Assembly (NCBI GenBank): GCA_029245665.1
Contig: JAQWOW010000239.1
Coordinates: 1 to 12,689 of the forward strand
Origin: Polaribacter sp.
Lineage (GTDB): Bacteria; Bacteroidota; Bacteroidia; Flavobacteriales; Flavobacteriaceae
Length of the DNA: 12,689 bases
Direction: 5' to 3'
In this document: positions 12,606 through 12,689 of the stretch, in pieces
How the letters are laid out: each line of letters opens with the position of its first letter
How positions within the stretch are numbered: position 1 is the stretch's first letter
Translations under genes and position numbers: made by a program
The notes under the pieces: model-generated
Seen by the model: the letters and a program-made list of their open reading frames with translations, nothing else
What the model was told of the DNA's origin: nothing
Databases searched by the model: none

Positions 12606-12689
12606 ATGAGAATAGAAAATATAAAAACATTAGGAGCGTTAAAAAAAACAGGATATAAATCTAAATCTATTAAAGATGAGTTGAGAGAA
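12606..12689 (+). CDS. N-terminal fragment of a probable AAA+ (magnesium chelatase/sigma-54-interacting-like) ATPase; cut by window end
   Basis: ATG 12606 follows the VWA stop codon with no gap (TAAATG) and the frame is open for 28 codons to the window end. The translation begins MRIENIKTLGALKKTGYKSK and continues SIKDELRE. I recognise this N-terminus as like the ATPases annotated as magnesium chelatase in Bacteroidota, which are encoded next to VWA proteins of this kind. The Walker motifs would lie beyond the window, so the assignment rests on a short match and on context. Translational coupling with the VWA gene is likely. Confidence 0.65.
   Translation, partial: MRIENIKTLGALKKTGYKSKSIKDELRE

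Noticed and set aside
1..12689. CRISPR array, toxin-antitoxin, phage, insertion sequence or defence system
   Set aside because: Reading both strands shows no spaced direct repeats, transposase, integrase, phage or defence-type protein. Nearly all coding capacity is taken by housekeeping families.

Overview
This 12.7-kb window is most likely chromosomal DNA from a flavobacterium (Bacteroidota, probably a marine Flavobacteriaceae member). The DNA is very AT-rich. The start codons have no Shine-Dalgarno sequences. Several genes are preceded by the Bacteroidota -7 promoter box TAnnTTTG. The gene content (BicA-like SulP transporter, class I biotin ligase, acyl-CoA-binding protein, YceI lipoprotein, VWA/AAA pair) also fits that group. 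The genus cannot be fixed from the sequence alone. There is no rRNA, tRNA, CRISPR array, insertion sequence, prophage or clear sign of recent transfer. Coding density is high and no gene-free stretch exceeds about 215 bp.

Layout. (1) 2-778, plus: the C-terminal part of a molybdopterin-binding oxidoreductase of the isoquinoline 1-oxidoreductase/xanthine dehydrogenase type. It converges on a minus-strand SulP transporter (858-2486), and a clean hairpin terminator lies between them. (2) 2537-3133, minus, is a NUDIX hydrolase. It diverges from pyrE (3141-3782, plus) with only 7 bp between the start codons. (3) pyrE is followed by a small SRPBCC-fold gene (3793-4182). This converges on birA (4179-4910, minus), and the two stop codons share one TTAA. 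(4) 4968-10349, plus: a tightly packed seven-gene run rsfS - ftsH - LUD-domain gene - cdsA - psd - acyl-CoA-binding protein - YceI lipoprotein. Gaps are 20, 18, 1, 2, 4 and 4 nt, with a TAACTTTG box ahead of rsfS. (5) 10382-11263, minus: a TIGR01777-type SDR nucleoside-sugar-epimerase-like protein. (6) 11475-12689, plus: a VWA-domain gene directly abutting the start of a second gene, probably its AAA+ partner, which is cut by the window end.

How the genes work together. The long run joins ribosome silencing (RsfS) and membrane protein quality control (FtsH) to phospholipid synthesis (CdsA makes CDP-diacylglycerol; Psd makes phosphatidylethanolamine). An acyl-CoA carrier and a periplasmic lipid-binding-type lipoprotein follow. 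BirA, transcribed divergently from this run, would charge the biotin carrier of acetyl-CoA carboxylase, which feeds the same lipid pathway. PyrE makes orotidylate for UMP and CTP, and CTP is the co-substrate of CdsA.

Most of the window is ordinary housekeeping sequence. The most interesting signals are the face-to-face promoters predicted in the 7-bp NUDIX/pyrE divergence, where pyrE appears to be leaderless, and the poorly understood VWA/AAA pair at the right edge. I do not see convincing evidence for a wholly new system.
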